Source: Strongylocentrotus purpuratus (lineage: Eukaryota; Echinodermata; Echinoidea; Camarodonta; Strongylocentrotidae). From it: a DNA stretch of 64,000 nucleotides. Under the pieces are notes generated by a model. That model did not search any database, was not told where the DNA came from, and saw only the letters and a list, made by a program, of their open reading frames with translations. Shown in pieces: positions 40,001 to 46,937 of this stretch; the first letter of the stretch is position 1; each line of letters starts with the position of its first letter. The stretch is taken from the NCBI RefSeq assembly GCF_000002235.5, contig NW_022145596.1:30025367-30089366 (forward strand), written 5' to 3'. Both the position numbers and the translations under genes were made by a program.

Positions 40001-43000
40001 GATAACAATTTATCTACAATAAGAAACAAGGATTCATAAAATAGACTGTAATATAAAGATAGGAAAACAATATGAGAACGATATTAAAGCATCATACAAT
40101 ATACAAAACCAGAACTTGTATTTACATCAAAGAGATAGTTACAAGTACTTTATTTTTAAATTGTATCAACTGATAAGAGTCAAGTTGGGGGGAAAAGAAG
40201 ATTGAGAAATCGAAATTTACAAGAAACAAGACATATTTAAGATTCTCTTATAACACACTAATTGCTTTATAAGGCATCATGTAATACTAGTATGGTATAA
40301 CCACTTGATCACAAGCTTTTATTGTTATTCATTTAATATCAAAAAGTACATTTACAAAATTTACATTTTTGCGTACATTTTATGCATATGTTGCTGAAAG
40401 ACAAGAAATCTCAGTACAATTTTATGCTACATGAGATCATCATCATCCTGATACGATGCGAGAAAAAAAGACAAATCTCGAAAGTGGTTTCGTAAATTGT
40501 GCTCTAGAATAAGTGGAAAGTTAGCGTTTCTAACTAAATCATTTAAGACCCTGTTAAAGACCTATCTTTGTGTAAATTGTTAATTTTGTTCCAGCTGTTT
40601 AGTGACTACTTTGGTTATAGTATCATGTACATATTTAATGTTTAATTTGGTTTTCATTTAATTTTCATGTTTAAATTTGTATTACCTGAATGTACAATAT
40701 ATTACATGTAAGCTATATAGGAATTTATACAGTAGGCTTGCGGGTGCACCATGTGAGAGAGAGGGAGGATTGAGGGGTTCTGAAAAGGATTCTCGGTAAT
40801 CTTTCTTGAGGTTTTTTTTCTTGAAGACTATACCAACAGTCATTTTCAGGACTACAAAAAAAAAATCTCAAGTAAGATTACATAGAGTCCTTTTCAGGAC
40901 CCCTCAATCCTCCCTCTCTCTCACATGGTGCACCCGCAAGCCTACTGCATATCTACATCACCATGCAAGTCGACACATACAAGCAGTATATAGGAATTGC
41001 GTATCATTATTGTTGTTTTTTAATTAATTATTTTAATTTATCAGGCATAAATGTTCATTTCTATTCCGCCTTTTCACTATTTCCTTCTTTTCTAAGCGAA
41101 TAGGACTTTCTTCGTGTTAGTGATATGCGCTATACAAATAACGTTCATTATTATTATTATTTCACTTCTTTACAGACTCCCGAGAACTTTGCTGACTCTG
41201 TTGTGGGCCCTTTTTGGTTTGGTTCAGAATACGGCACCGAAGCTCGACAAAGAAAACGCAAATAATCAGTTCTTTGTAGAACAGGTAGGAGAGTTGTTGT
41301 TCCTCGTCTATCATCTCATGTCCATCATCGTTCTTCTGAACATGCTAATCGCCATGATGAGCAGCTCCTTTCAAATTATCGAGGTGAGGAAAGAAATAAA
41401 GTCAAAGTTAAAAATTTTTCTGATTCGCATATAACTCCTATTGTAATAGACTTGTGTTTCATTCACCTGATTCTCAATGATGAGGTTCAAGGTTCAAATC
41501 GACCGGGTGCGTAAGAGTATTTGCTCTACATTTGTCTTCCTTTGACCAAAGTAGCCTACCACAAGAATGGTTAGATTCATGCGTTGTGTGCCATAATGGC
41601 AGCTAGTCTAGGACCAATTAAACATTAGACAAAGAATACTATGCATTACACAAGATACCAATATTCTTATGACAATAATCCTTTCACAAATGACACCAGC
41701 AAATTCTTTAAAATATTTATAGATTCAACATGTTGCCTTCAATAGTATTACTTACCGATACCGATGTTGATACAATGATTTCCAAGTGTGGGTCCAAAGC
41801 GGGCATGCACATGAGGCATGCACACCTCTGTAGGTCAAGACAATAATTGACGTTTTTCTCTTAACAAACGGCATTTTGTCCCTATCATCAGAGCACTATC
41901 GCAAGGGGGACGCATATTCTCCTGTAGTTATACATACAAACGTCTTATATTCAGAAAATGGACCATAGTTCTCTATATTTCGTGTTACAATAATATACTC
42001 TATATCTTTTATTTTTAAATATTCAGGACCACGCGGATCGGGAATGGAAGTTCGCGCGGTCCAAGCTCTGGATGAGTTACTTCGACGAAGGGTCTACACT
42101 GCCCCCACCGTTCAACTTGATCATCAGTCCTAAGTCTATACTGTATGCCACCATGGCATGCAAGAGGATCTTCTCATCTAGGGTCATTAAGAGCAAGCAC
42201 AAGCCCAAACCAAGGCGAGGCTGTTCTATGAATGACTCAATGAAGGTTAGTACTTAAATGACCCCCCCCCCCCCCCAAAAAAAAAAAAAAAAAAAAAAAT
42301 GAATAAATAGATAAATAAACAAACAAATGAATATATAAGCAATAATAAATAAAGCAATAAATGAATGTAAATAATGAATGAAAATATAAAATACACCCCA
42401 AAACAGACAACTAAACAAACAAATATAACATTTATTTCCACTTGCCCCCCCCCCCCTCCCCTCATTTCATAATAACATTTTTAAATTACTGATATAACGT
42501 GTGGGCCTAAACTTAAATTGCTGTTTTATTTTTACTGGATATTAAGCAGATGCATGTTAAGATGAGTTCCCTTTGCCTGGGATTTCGACTATTTCTTGCA
42601 CCTGAACTTCAGGTCTTCAAGACGCAGTAACGATGTCATTATCCTTCTGACTATACAACTTTCTTTCTAGCTGTTTATCATTTAGACAACAGGATGCAAC
42701 CACAAAGATAATTAAAACACCTTCATGATGTTCAATGTATGAAAACTCAGTTTACACCGTCTGGCAGAATGTGGTACACACTGTGGATCTGTGGCTAAAC
42801 AATGCCTTGATTATTCGGGGATACTGAGTCACAGTATGAAACAGAGCGACACAGCGTGGTCACAGAGTGTGTACAATTTAGTATGACCACACAGTAAATT
42901 TGGAAGTCATTCACAGTGTTCACTATAATAATGATGACTCTGTCCACACCGTCTGACAGAATGTGACACACTGTGTCGACACATTGCTTTGTGACCTCAT

Positions 43001-45130
43001 AGTGAAAACACAATGAACACACTGTGGTCAAAGTGTGAACACATTGTATTGTGAACACACAGTAAATTTGGAAGTCTTTCAGACTCTGTTCACACTGTGT
43101 CCACACATTGCATTGTGACCTAATAGTGAAAACACAATGGATCATACTGTGGTCACAGAGTGTACACAATTTAGTATGGCCACATAGTAGATTTGGAAGT
43201 CTTTCATAGTTTTCATTATTATAATGACTCTGTTCACATGCAGTGTCTGGCAGAATGTAACACACTGTGGTCAAAACGTTAACACATTGTATTGTGAACA
43301 CACAAGAAACGCTTAAAAATATCCATAATATCAACAATGTGAACACGCTGTATTCTTAGTTTCCATCGTGTTATAAAAGTTGGACGTTAATTTCTTTCCC
43401 GTAGAAGATCTTTGTGACCTATCTCTGTCTTACCATAACTATCGAATGAATCTATCTCTAATTAGATCTGGGGGTGTTTCACAAAGATCCTAAGTTTAAT
43501 TTATCTCTAAGTTGGACTAAACAATTATGGAAAGCCGTTAGCATCATTGAAAATATTTTGTAAACGTTATTTTAAAAGGCATTAATGTTGATTCAAATCA
43601 TTCATATTTTGTGTTATCTTGGGAGATTTCATGTTCTTGATGTGAAGTTTATGAAAAGTCTAAAATACTTGAATTTTGCTTTTGAATGTATTTCCTTATA
43701 AGGCTACAAATGGCTCTCCATAATATCTAAGTCCAACTTAGAGTTAAGTTCGACTTAGAATCTTTGTGAAACACCACCCAGTACTAATATATTTCTTTTC
43801 CCCTCGCTTTCTGTTCCAGAATGTGGATGGTTCAATAGGGCCGAACAACACACCTGAATATCGCTATCAAGACGTTATGAAACGGTTGGTGAATCGATAT
43901 ATACACCAGTGTAAAGCAGCACGCAAAGCAGACGGTGTGAACGAAGATGATCTCAATGAAATCAAGCAAGACATTTCTAGTTTGAGGTTGGTATTTCCTT
44001 TCTTCCTCTCTTTTTCTTTTCTCTCTTTCTTTCTTTCTTTCTTTTCAAATGGGGCACGGTATAATCTGATATCTAAAAAGGTATTATGATACAGGCTCAT
44101 CAATTTCATTATTATGTAGGACCGTACTCTGTTGCCCATTTTGATATGAAGAACACCTTAATATTTTGGGCAAAATTTTAACCACATAAGAATTGACAAC
44201 AACAAAAACATATTTATGCATACGAATGTAATGTTGACATTTTTTCTGCCCACTTAGAGTACATATACACGTACCTACACTTTTTTTTCTATACTTCTTT
44301 TAAAGACTTCTCAACAATTATTAAAGTGACATACAACGTACGGGTCCATGACGACAGTGATCTAGAACTTTTAACACTTCCTTAAAAGAGAAAGTATATA
44401 ATTAATAAAGGTGTTTTTTTTTGTCTTCTAAACATTTTGCAAAAACATACTGGAAACCAGCATTAACCCCCATGTTACTTTCGTCTACTTAAGATATGAA
44501 CTTCGTGAGGATCGGAAGAAAGAAGAAGCCCGTGGGAGCTCCAACATGCACAACATCCGACGAGATATCATCCGTATTGTACGAAGCACAAGCTCAACAA
44601 CCGAGCAGACTAGTACAACCCAAGATGGCCGGTCTCAACCCGGGAGTACGGCCAGCACCGAATCGCTCCACAGTCTGAGTCGGGATACGAGTAGCACAAG
44701 TACGAGTACGTTACGGCCGATTCTGCTTGGGAGCACGCAGGGTAGTGCGTTCAGACGATTCGATAGTGCTGGTGGACGTGGTAGTAGCAATGCAAATCAA
44801 GGCACTCTCAACAGATCTTATGCACAAGATGATAGCGGACTAGAAGAATTGGTGTCACGTGCCGATCTTGAAACAATGAAAAGAGACATTTTACAAGGGA
44901 TACAAGTGGAAGTGCAGCAGTGTTTGCGAGATGTTCTTCTAACGCATAGACATCGCCCGTCCATCGACGGACCAACGTCACCTCCTCCCCCAGTACCTCC
45001 CCCGCCTCTTGATGTCGAATTCACGGATTTACCTCCAAACGATGAACATTATTTTGCATTCAGGAATGCAGCATTTGAATACGATGAAGGGATGAAAGCA
45101 ATTAAGAATCCGACTTTAACTCAACTCTGA
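16717..45130 (+). CDS. TRPC: TRPC-family cation channel (TRPC4/5-like), complete, 12 coding exons
   Basis: Coding exons are 16717-16896, 21918-22154, 26822-27278, 34611-34783, 36135-36465, 37153-37267, 37544-37700, 39557-39783, 41176-41383, 42027-42245, 43820-43986 and 44494-45130. All junctions are AG/GT and in phase; the sum is 3108 nt, or 1035 residues plus stop. Order along the protein: ankyrin repeats (about 65-210), the zinc motif H214-C218-C220-C223, linker helices, a pre-S1 segment, S1-S6 (about 390-690), a pore helix ending in FGL, the TRP box with EWKFAR (701-706), a calmodulin/IP3R-binding-like segment and coiled coil (about 780-840), and a disordered tail ending TQL. TRPC channels are tetrameric, non-selective, calcium-permeable plasma-membrane channels gated downstream of phospholipase C. 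The S5, S6 and TRP-box sequences look most like TRPC4/5 from memory of the family. An in-frame TAG at 16681 and no other in-frame ATG before 16717 support the start. Family call very sure; subtype moderately sure. Confidence 0.95.
17069..17108. repeat. Two identical 16-bp perfect palindromes, 24 bp apart
   Basis: TAATGACCGGTCATTA occurs at 17069-17084 and again at 17093-17108. The core is an everted pair of nuclear-receptor-like half-sites and also resembles Grainyhead-type CCGG sites. Function is unknown; it may be part of a repeat. Confidence 0.7.
17142..17310. repeat. Foldback hairpin element, ~75-bp arms with GC-rich tip
   Basis: Arms pair from ACAAATAATACACATCA to its complement at 17293-17310, including ATTACCCACACTTGGTACCT, with scattered mismatches. 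The tip reads CGCCCTCGG / CCTCGGGCG. It lies ~250 bp into TRPC intron 1. Similar GC-tipped hairpins recur in marine invertebrate genomes, so it is probably a MITE. Confidence 0.7.
17462..17619. repeat. Left copy of a ~160-bp duplication flanking the nested element
   Basis: Shares long blocks in the same order with 21581-21758: GTAAACATAAAACTATGA, CTGTATTGGGGTAGA, TAGCTTTTCT and ATCAAAATGCGATTCT. The copies are direct and end next to the foldback element on each side. Confidence 0.8.
18087..21520 (+). mobile_element. RTE-like non-LTR retrotransposon, apparently intact, nested in the foldback MITE
   Basis: Bounded by a 9-bp target duplication, TAGTTTTCA at 18078-18086 and 21521-21529. It has a 214-nt 5' UTR, one long ORF, a ~50-nt 3' UTR with a perfect 6-bp hairpin, and a (CTA)n tail instead of poly(A), as is usual for RTE-type elements. 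It lies in the sense direction of TRPC. The clade is assigned from endonuclease and RT motifs by memory; a related CR1/Jockey lineage is possible. Confidence 0.88.
18301..21471 (+). CDS. Endonuclease-reverse transcriptase of the RTE-like retrotransposon (1056 codons)
   Basis: Cuts target DNA and copies the element RNA at the nick (target-primed reverse transcription). The N-terminal APE-type endonuclease has FGQWNVRTL (N63), SETRF (E99), VYAP (Y172), MGDFN (D208, N210), LIDY (D277) and TDH (D303, H304). The RT domain has [32 protein letters not shown] (D683), [10 protein letters not shown] and FADD (D804, D805). The C-terminal segment has [10 protein letters not shown] and [10 protein letters not shown], as in many invertebrate copies. 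No stop or frameshift interrupts it and every catalytic residue checked is present, so it may be active or recently inserted. The true start could be the later ATG just before TFGQWNV (residue 57). Confidence 0.9.
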   Translation: MQAAFIMRNSMKLHTGSVVFRVNKDRAVRSGLPSTVPSMLGSKQQQQKDDTSGITTMTFGQWNVRTLLDREGTGRPERRTALVAMELEKYKIDIAALSETRFSESGRLDDMGYTFFWSGKPDGVRREAGVGFAIRKEILAKLTEMPKAVNDRIMTMTVPLMKKGNATLISVYAPTMTSPDETKENFYNQLRRTLRDTPRTDKLILMGDFNARVGRDYEKWQSVLGRHGIGKCNTNGELLLALCSEFELLLTNTVFKQREEHKTTWMHPRSKHWHLIDYIITRQRDRMDVHSTRTMRGANCLTDHQLLRSKIAFALRSKRRKQGATKLAKLNTDRLHVNTQRLKLEQDMEKALATWGVQEGMTVDQTWASLSKVVYDTASNTLGKPERKHQDWFDPEDSELLILMKKRNETHQRVLQTRSTRSTTTAYKEACRHLQRYTRKMKTAWWEKKAEDLQRSADNNDMKSFYTGLKEVWGPQTRSTVHLKSLDGNTTFSDNKRVLERWSQHFETLLNQPGDIEPAARDRINQRPVVTALDDIPTRKELNLAIASLGDGKAPGVDGIPSEIWKHGGATLTNSLLMLIQQAWAEGSIPQEWKDANIVAIFKKGDRTQCGNYRGISLLSIAGKVFARILLNRLNAHIAPDILPETQCGFRNNRSTVDMIFCLRQLQEKCIEHNRSLYVVFVDFTKAFDTVGRTGLWELLRKYGCPEKFTGMVESLHTGMMAKVKEAGETSHSFPVSNGVKQGCVLAPTLFSIFLSAMLEEAFADFEEGVYIQSRQDADLFNVAHFKAKTKSTQILVRELLFADDSALVSHTPEQMQHVIDVFSSASKKFGLQINIKKTEVLFQPGTDHREEEEILVDGTALNQVDDFTYLGSTISKDGRIDSELVKRMSKASSAFGRLRTRLWNNHHVSTRVKCKIYRAIVLSTLLYGAESWTLYKSQVKKLHAFMMRHLRAIMRISWKDKVTNKEVLERANLPSMEDLLIRKNLRWTGHVIRMPSERLPKQVLFSQLPAGERGIGRPRLRYKDTIKRNLKRRQIETKTWTTAAGQRAVWRTAVK
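21581..21758. repeat. Right copy of the ~160-bp flanking duplication
   Basis: Same order of blocks as the left copy, with an added A-run and a few substitutions. It is older or more diverged than the 9-bp target duplication of the retrotransposon, which is perfect. Confidence 0.8.
21918..22154 (+). CDS. TRPC: TRPC coding exon 2: first ankyrin repeats (residues 61-139)
   Basis: The acceptor is TTTTTTCAG|CTC and the donor CAG|GTAAAT; both ends are phase 0. The 79 residues include the TRPC N-terminal signature [12 protein letters not shown] and an ankyrin-repeat segment, [20 protein letters not shown]. Together with exon 3 these form the cytoplasmic ankyrin domain that contacts the linker helices in TRPC structures. 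Confidence 0.95.
22288..22832. mobile_element. TTAA-bounded foldback MITE with ~210-bp arms
   Basis: TTAA at both ends (22288 and 22829). The arms pair through ACTAGTCACTAGAGGGCGGTAT, TTGATGACATCAT and CCATGCCTTTTGTACATC with scattered changes. Non-coding. In TRPC intron 2, ~130 bp after exon 2. Confidence 0.82.
24125..24559 (-). mobile_element. MITE with CAGGGGCGGATCTAG termini and captured zinc-finger fragment, copy 1
   Basis: Begins CAGGGGCGGATCTAGC and ends TAGATCCGCGCCTG. Next to one end are two perfect hairpins with 3-nt loops (GACGATGC-GGA-GCATCGTC and GCCGC-GAA-GCGGC). On the - strand, 24358-24442 reads as a C2H2 finger with a GEKPF-type linker, disrupted by one extra T. It is nearly identical to 38553-38998 in opposite orientation. 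In TRPC intron 2. Confidence 0.82.
25183..25255. repeat. (AAT)n microsatellite
   Basis: More than 20 uninterrupted AAT units beside poly(C)/poly(A) runs in TRPC intron 2. Confidence 0.95.
25340..25406. mobile_element. Isolated terminus related to the CAGGGGCGGATCTAG MITEs
   Basis: A GGGGGTTGCAACCCCC palindrome followed by CTCTAGATCCGCTTCTG. Only one end is recognisable; the partner end is not found. Confidence 0.4.
26822..27278 (+). CDS. TRPC: TRPC coding exon 3: ankyrin repeats and zinc motif (residues 140-291)
   Basis: The largest internal exon (457 nt), ending AAAAG|GTAAGA in phase 1. It holds further ankyrin helices ([19 protein letters not shown]) and the H-x3-C-x-C-x2-C zinc site seen in TRPC structures, here H214, C218, C220 and C223, with one extra cysteine at 216. 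Linker-helix motifs [14 protein letters not shown] and [13 protein letters not shown] follow, as in vertebrate TRPC4/5. Confidence 0.95.
30632..30900 (+). mobile_element. SINE family B, 5'-truncated copy
   Basis: Lacks the tRNA head and starts at CTCTCCACCCAGGTGCTAAG. It keeps GGAATGCTCCCCAGGGAGTG, GACCGGGGTAAT, AAGCGCTATATAAA and a (TTA)n tail. 5' truncation fits LINE-driven retrotransposition. In TRPC intron 3. Confidence 0.8.
31198..31454. mobile_element. Tc1/mariner-like MITE (257 bp)
   Basis: Ends TACAGGGTGGCCCAAAAAAG and CTTTTGGGGTCACCCTGTA, a classic mariner-type terminus. In TRPC intron 3. Confidence 0.82.
31702..31909 (+). mobile_element. tRNA-derived SINE, family A
   Basis: Same order as the 16219 copy: GCTAAGTGGTAGAGC, GGCTTCGAAACAA, CCCTTTGGTAAGG and tail GTCAGATAAAACAAACAAAC. 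A possible short target duplication AAGAGT lies at 31696 and 31908. Located in TRPC intron 3. Confidence 0.85.
31972..32351. mobile_element. TTAA-bounded MITE, copy 1 of a family
   Basis: TTAAAGGCATCGTTTAACAA at one end and GGATCCCTTTAA at the other. The reverse complement matches 57281-57639 along most of its length (CTGTAGTGTTATGAAAACCG, TATCAGTGTCTGTGATATGG). Confidence 0.82.
33093..33294. mobile_element. MITE with AGGCCTAA / TTGTATTGCCC termini, copy 1
   Basis: Ends AAGGCCTAAACAAAAGATGTTGTATTGCCC in part and its complement. The interior GACCGACCGACCCATGTTTTG is shared with the copy at 34798-35069. In TRPC intron 3. Confidence 0.78.
33682..33938. repeat. Dispersed repeat with GGGTGGTCGCGTTAC termini, copy 1
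   Basis: GGGTGGTCGCGTTAC at 33682 and its complement ending at 33897. Similarity to 37777-38059 runs through the middle and ~40 bp past the right terminus (GGTTCGAAGTAAGCC). Confidence 0.75.
34611..34783 (+). CDS. TRPC: TRPC coding exon 4: linker helices (residues 292-349)
   Basis: The first two bases complete an Ala codon split with exon 3 and give [19 protein letters not shown], matching the conserved TRPC linker pattern. The middle holds an acidic loop ([12 protein letters not shown]), and the exon ends LKYDQKQ before CAG|GTTTGT. The previous intron is 7.3 kb, but phase and family continuity argue that no exon is missing. Confidence 0.92.
34798..35069. mobile_element. MITE with AGGCCTAA / TTGTATTGCCC termini, copy 2, next to exon 4
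   Basis: Same termini and GGTCGGTCGGTTGGTCGG core, inverted relative to copy 1. It starts 15 nt after the last base of TRPC exon 4 (34783). Confidence 0.78.
35425..36046. mobile_element. Putative non-autonomous element with hairpin ends
   Basis: The left end has GGTCGCTTACCG and its complement CGGTAAGCGAC within 50 bp; the right end has GGTCGCTTTCC and CGGTAAGCGCC in the same arrangement. AAAG flanks both sides (35421, 36047). The interior is AT-rich. It ends ~90 bp before TRPC exon 5. Boundaries uncertain. Confidence 0.5.
36135..36465 (+). CDS. TRPC: TRPC coding exon 5: pre-S1, S1 and start of S2 (residues 350-459)
   Basis: Begins [20 protein letters not shown], the TRPC pre-S1 signature. 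Two hydrophobic segments follow: the pre-S1 elbow (around [15 protein letters not shown]) and S1 (around [15 protein letters not shown]). It then gives a short extracellular loop and the start of S2 ([11 protein letters not shown]). Ends CTCG|GTAAAT in phase 1. Confidence 0.95.
37153..37267 (+). CDS. TRPC: TRPC coding exon 6: end of S2 and S3 with calcium pocket (residues 460-497)
   Basis: Encodes [13 protein letters not shown], then [17 protein letters not shown]. The four residues that bind cytoplasmic calcium in TRPC4 structures are all present as E465, Q468, N483 and D486. Acceptor GCAG|GT completes a Gly codon; the donor CAG|GTAAAA leaves AG of a Ser codon. Confidence 0.95.
37544..37700 (+). 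CDS. TRPC: TRPC coding exon 7: end of S3 and S4 (residues 498-550)
   Basis: Continues S3 ([10 protein letters not shown]) and gives the conserved [20 protein letters not shown] followed by S4 ([10 protein letters not shown]). Phase 0 at the donor CAG|GTATAA. Confidence 0.95.
37777..38059. repeat. Dispersed repeat with GGGTGGTCGCGTTAC termini, copy 2
   Basis: Same order of blocks as 33682-33938 (CCCCTCTCATCTAC, CTACGGCAAAT, TCGCGTCCTT, TTCGAAGTAAGCC); the right terminus is decayed. Begins 76 bp after TRPC exon 7. Confidence 0.75.
38553..38998 (+). mobile_element. MITE with CAGGGGCGGATCTAG termini and captured zinc-finger fragment, copy 2
   Basis: Same element as 24125-24559, inverted. TGTTC lies on both sides (38548 and 38999), a possible short target duplication. 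On the + strand from 38683 it reads RTHAGEKPF, and after a +1 shift [18 protein letters not shown]. In TRPC intron 7. Confidence 0.82.
39096..39287. repeat. Partial copy of the MITE family at 53759-54139
   Basis: Shares TACATCTTTCTGTGTA, TATCATTTTGATGATCCCAG and TTTCTTTCACAATGC in the same order. Left end missing. Confidence 0.65.
39557..39783 (+). CDS. TRPC: TRPC coding exon 8: S4-S5 linker, S5 and pore turret (residues 551-625)
   Basis: Contains [20 protein letters not shown], nearly the TRPC4/5 S4-S5 linker/S5 motif, then S5 and the turret. The turret has two cysteines, C602 and C617, separated by 14 residues. This is a longer spacing than the CxxxxC turret remembered for TRPC4/5. Donor GATGG|GTAAGA, phase 2. 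Confidence 0.95.
40730..40990. repeat. Palindromic repeat with CAGTAGGCTTGCGGG termini, copy 1
   Basis: Arms 40731-40793 and 40889-40950 pair (GAGAGGGAGGATTGAGGGGT and complement). The right flank TATCTACATCACCATGCAAG is also shared with the copy at 54859-55015, so the repeat unit extends beyond the palindrome. In TRPC intron 8. Confidence 0.72.
41176..41383 (+). CDS. TRPC: TRPC coding exon 9: pore helix, filter and S6 (residues 626-695)
   Basis: Pore helix [17 protein letters not shown] with the FGL filter, then the outer-pore loop and S6 ([20 protein letters not shown]), the most conserved TRPC segment. The usual LFW of the pore helix reads LLW here. Donor GAG|GTGAGG, phase 0. Confidence 0.95.
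42027..42245 (+). CDS. TRPC: TRPC coding exon 10: TRP box (residues 696-768)
   Basis: Starts [20 protein letters not shown], the TRP domain helix, followed by the [17 protein letters not shown] motif shared by TRPC proteins and a basic stretch ([11 protein letters not shown]). Phase 0 at both ends. Confidence 0.95.
42760..43370. repeat. Irregular minisatellite built on CACACTGTG units
   Basis: Repeated blocks such as TTTGGAAGTCTTTCA, GAACACATTGTATTGTGA and ACACTGTGGTCA recur at uneven spacing (~120-170 bp). A 183-codon open frame on the - strand is a by-product of the repeat. In TRPC intron 10. Confidence 0.78.
43468..43781. mobile_element. MITE with GTGTTTCACAAAGATCCTAAG termini, copy 1
   Basis: CTGGGGGTGTTTCACAAAG at the left and CTTTGTGAAACACCACCCAG at the right. 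Inner arms TCTAAGTTGGACT / AAGTCCAACTTAGA also pair. Same family as 60594-60909. It ends 39 bp before TRPC exon 11. Confidence 0.85.
43820..43986 (+). CDS. TRPC: TRPC coding exon 11: calmodulin/IP3R-binding-like region and coiled coil (residues 769-823)
   Basis: Encodes [15 protein letters not shown] (a basic amphipathic helix in the position of the TRPC CIRB region) and [16 protein letters not shown], the start of the C-terminal coiled coil that assembles the tetramer. It ends AG and joins A of exon 12 to complete an Arg codon. Confidence 0.92.
44494..45130 (+). CDS. TRPC: TRPC coding exon 12: coiled coil, disordered tail, PDZ ligand (residues 824-1035)
   Basis: Completes R824 and continues [14 protein letters not shown] of the coiled coil. 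A Ser/Thr-rich disordered tail follows, then a second helical stretch ([20 protein letters not shown]), a polyproline run ([10 protein letters not shown]) and the end ...TLTQL with TGA at 45128. The last three residues TQL fit a class I PDZ ligand (S/T-x-hydrophobic). Confidence 0.93.
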
Positions 45131-45757
45131 AAGAAGCTCCACGAGGAACTCAATGACTTGAATCAACAATGATTGAAAAGCGGGTCTGATAGTAACAGAA
45201 TGAACATTCACTTTGTATTGTTTTTTACTAGATTAATAGTTTTGACATTTGCCATTTTTCATTAACGAACGACAAAAAACATTACAAATACAAGTGTAAA
45301 CGAACAATTTAGGCCAGCTTACTATGATTAAAGAAAACTTAACTGTCATGTACATAGATGAAAAGGAGGCCTTTCTTCTTCAGAGCATCTGGATGGACAG
45401 TCCTGAAATCTGTAGGCCTATTCTTAATTATTATAAAGCAGTGTGTGAGAGTGCGTTTGTAAGGGTCTTTATATGATTCGAAATGGACCAATACCCAAGG
45501 ATCATCATTCAAATGGTCAAAGTATCAGATCACTTTAACCGTTTCACCTCCATGGCTTCACCAACGATCAACTGTCATCTACTGGCCCAAGAAATAGATC
45601 AAAAGAAACCCGGAGTATAGAAGACTTGGACAGTTTTGAAACTTGAAAGGAAGGATGTTAAAGAGTCTAGCAAGGAAAAGAGTGGACGGATTTGGATGGA
45701 GAAATGATGTCATCAATATTACATCTTTACATTCTGTAATAGTAATGTATAAATAAA
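45131..45757 (+). other. TRPC 3' UTR with AATAAA at 45752-45757
   Basis: About 620 nt after the stop, with no open frame or recognised repeat, ending near a canonical AATAAA hexamer. The true cleavage site is not visible. Confidence 0.6.
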
Positions 45758-46937
45758 ACATGGTTTATGCAAGACGAGTCTTTATAAAACCCATTATAGG
45801 GTGTTTGTAATAACGTTAAGTCACGTAGTTTGTCATTTCAATATCACTTTCACGCAACACTAGCCTTTATGAGTGCTTTGTTTTTTAAACAGTGATTTGA
45901 TTTTTGCAGTATAAAACCTAGAAAGTATTCAATTTTACAACAAAATGTGCAGATCTTCAAATAAAATTTCATTGGGGCTTGTGATAATTTAAAGCACAAT
46001 TTGAGAAGGGGCCCCAGAACATGTCTTTCCCTTTTCTTAGGCCTACAGCAAACAGCTAGGATACAATCAAAAGATTATTATAAAAAGGGTCCAAATAGCT
46101 TAACACCCTTTCCCCTCCAACATTTCTTTGTGCAATTTATATTATAAACATGTTGGCAAACCAAAGATTTTGAAAGTTTAAACAAAAATTATATTATAAG
46201 TGTTGTTAACTTAAGACAGCCCTTTTGAGTTATGCCGGCTTATTATAAAATCTTACGACTTTGTTTGTTTAATTTACCGACTAACCTGTCTGCATACTAA
46301 GTTTAACACCCCCTCTTCCGCTTCGAATGGTCTTAGCACCCCTCCCCCCCCCCCCCCCCCCCCATGATAAAAAGTACAACAAAACAAATGTGTCTTGAGA
46401 CCCAAAGTACATCAGAATAAGAAGAAAGTATGGCTCATCACCAAGCTAGCTGCTATTAATGGTCTACGTGCAGTGAATGAAGCTGTAAATTTGTATCCAG
46501 TCTGGCCACCCCTGCCCTAAAAAATAATTTTCTCGAGTTCAGGGTTGAAGAGGCTGATATTTAGTGCAGTAATGTATTAATGCAGCTGAAGGGCATTTAG
46601 CTCATGGGTATGAATGTATGTATAAATGTATGTATGATTCTGGCTTAGAGGCTGATATGTTGAAGGTATGGATAATACCAATTAAAGTACCCCCCCCCCC
46701 CACCCACAGCTGTCTGTCTGTCCATATCTGTCTCTCTCTCTCTCTCTCTCTCTTAGTATCACCTTTCTTTCTATCACATATTACCTCTCCTCTGTCTATC
46801 TGTGTGTCTCTGTCTCTCTTTCTTTCTTTCTATCATCCAATTCTTTCTCCTTGTCTATGTCTATGTCTATGTCTTTTTTTTCCTTCTCTCTCCCCTTGTT
46901 TTCTCATCTCGTTTCTCTTTCTCAAAAAATCCATGCT

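Larger units (their letters stand above)
38060..41175. other. TRPC introns 7 (part) and 8, non-coding remainder
   Basis: Besides exon 8 and the repeats listed separately, the stretch 39800-40700 is AT-rich with no recognised gene or repeat boundary. It may include an old LINE tail. Confidence 0.5.

Noticed and set aside
42795..43346. 183-codon open frame on the - strand, Cys/Thr/Val-rich
   Set aside because: It lies wholly in the CACACTGTG minisatellite of TRPC intron 10; the repeated peptide blocks (CVFTIQCV and similar) follow from the DNA repeat.
44546..45130. Separate short gene starting at the ATG in the last TRPC exon
   Set aside because: The frame continues upstream to the splice acceptor at 44493 and joins the coiled coil of exon 11 in phase.
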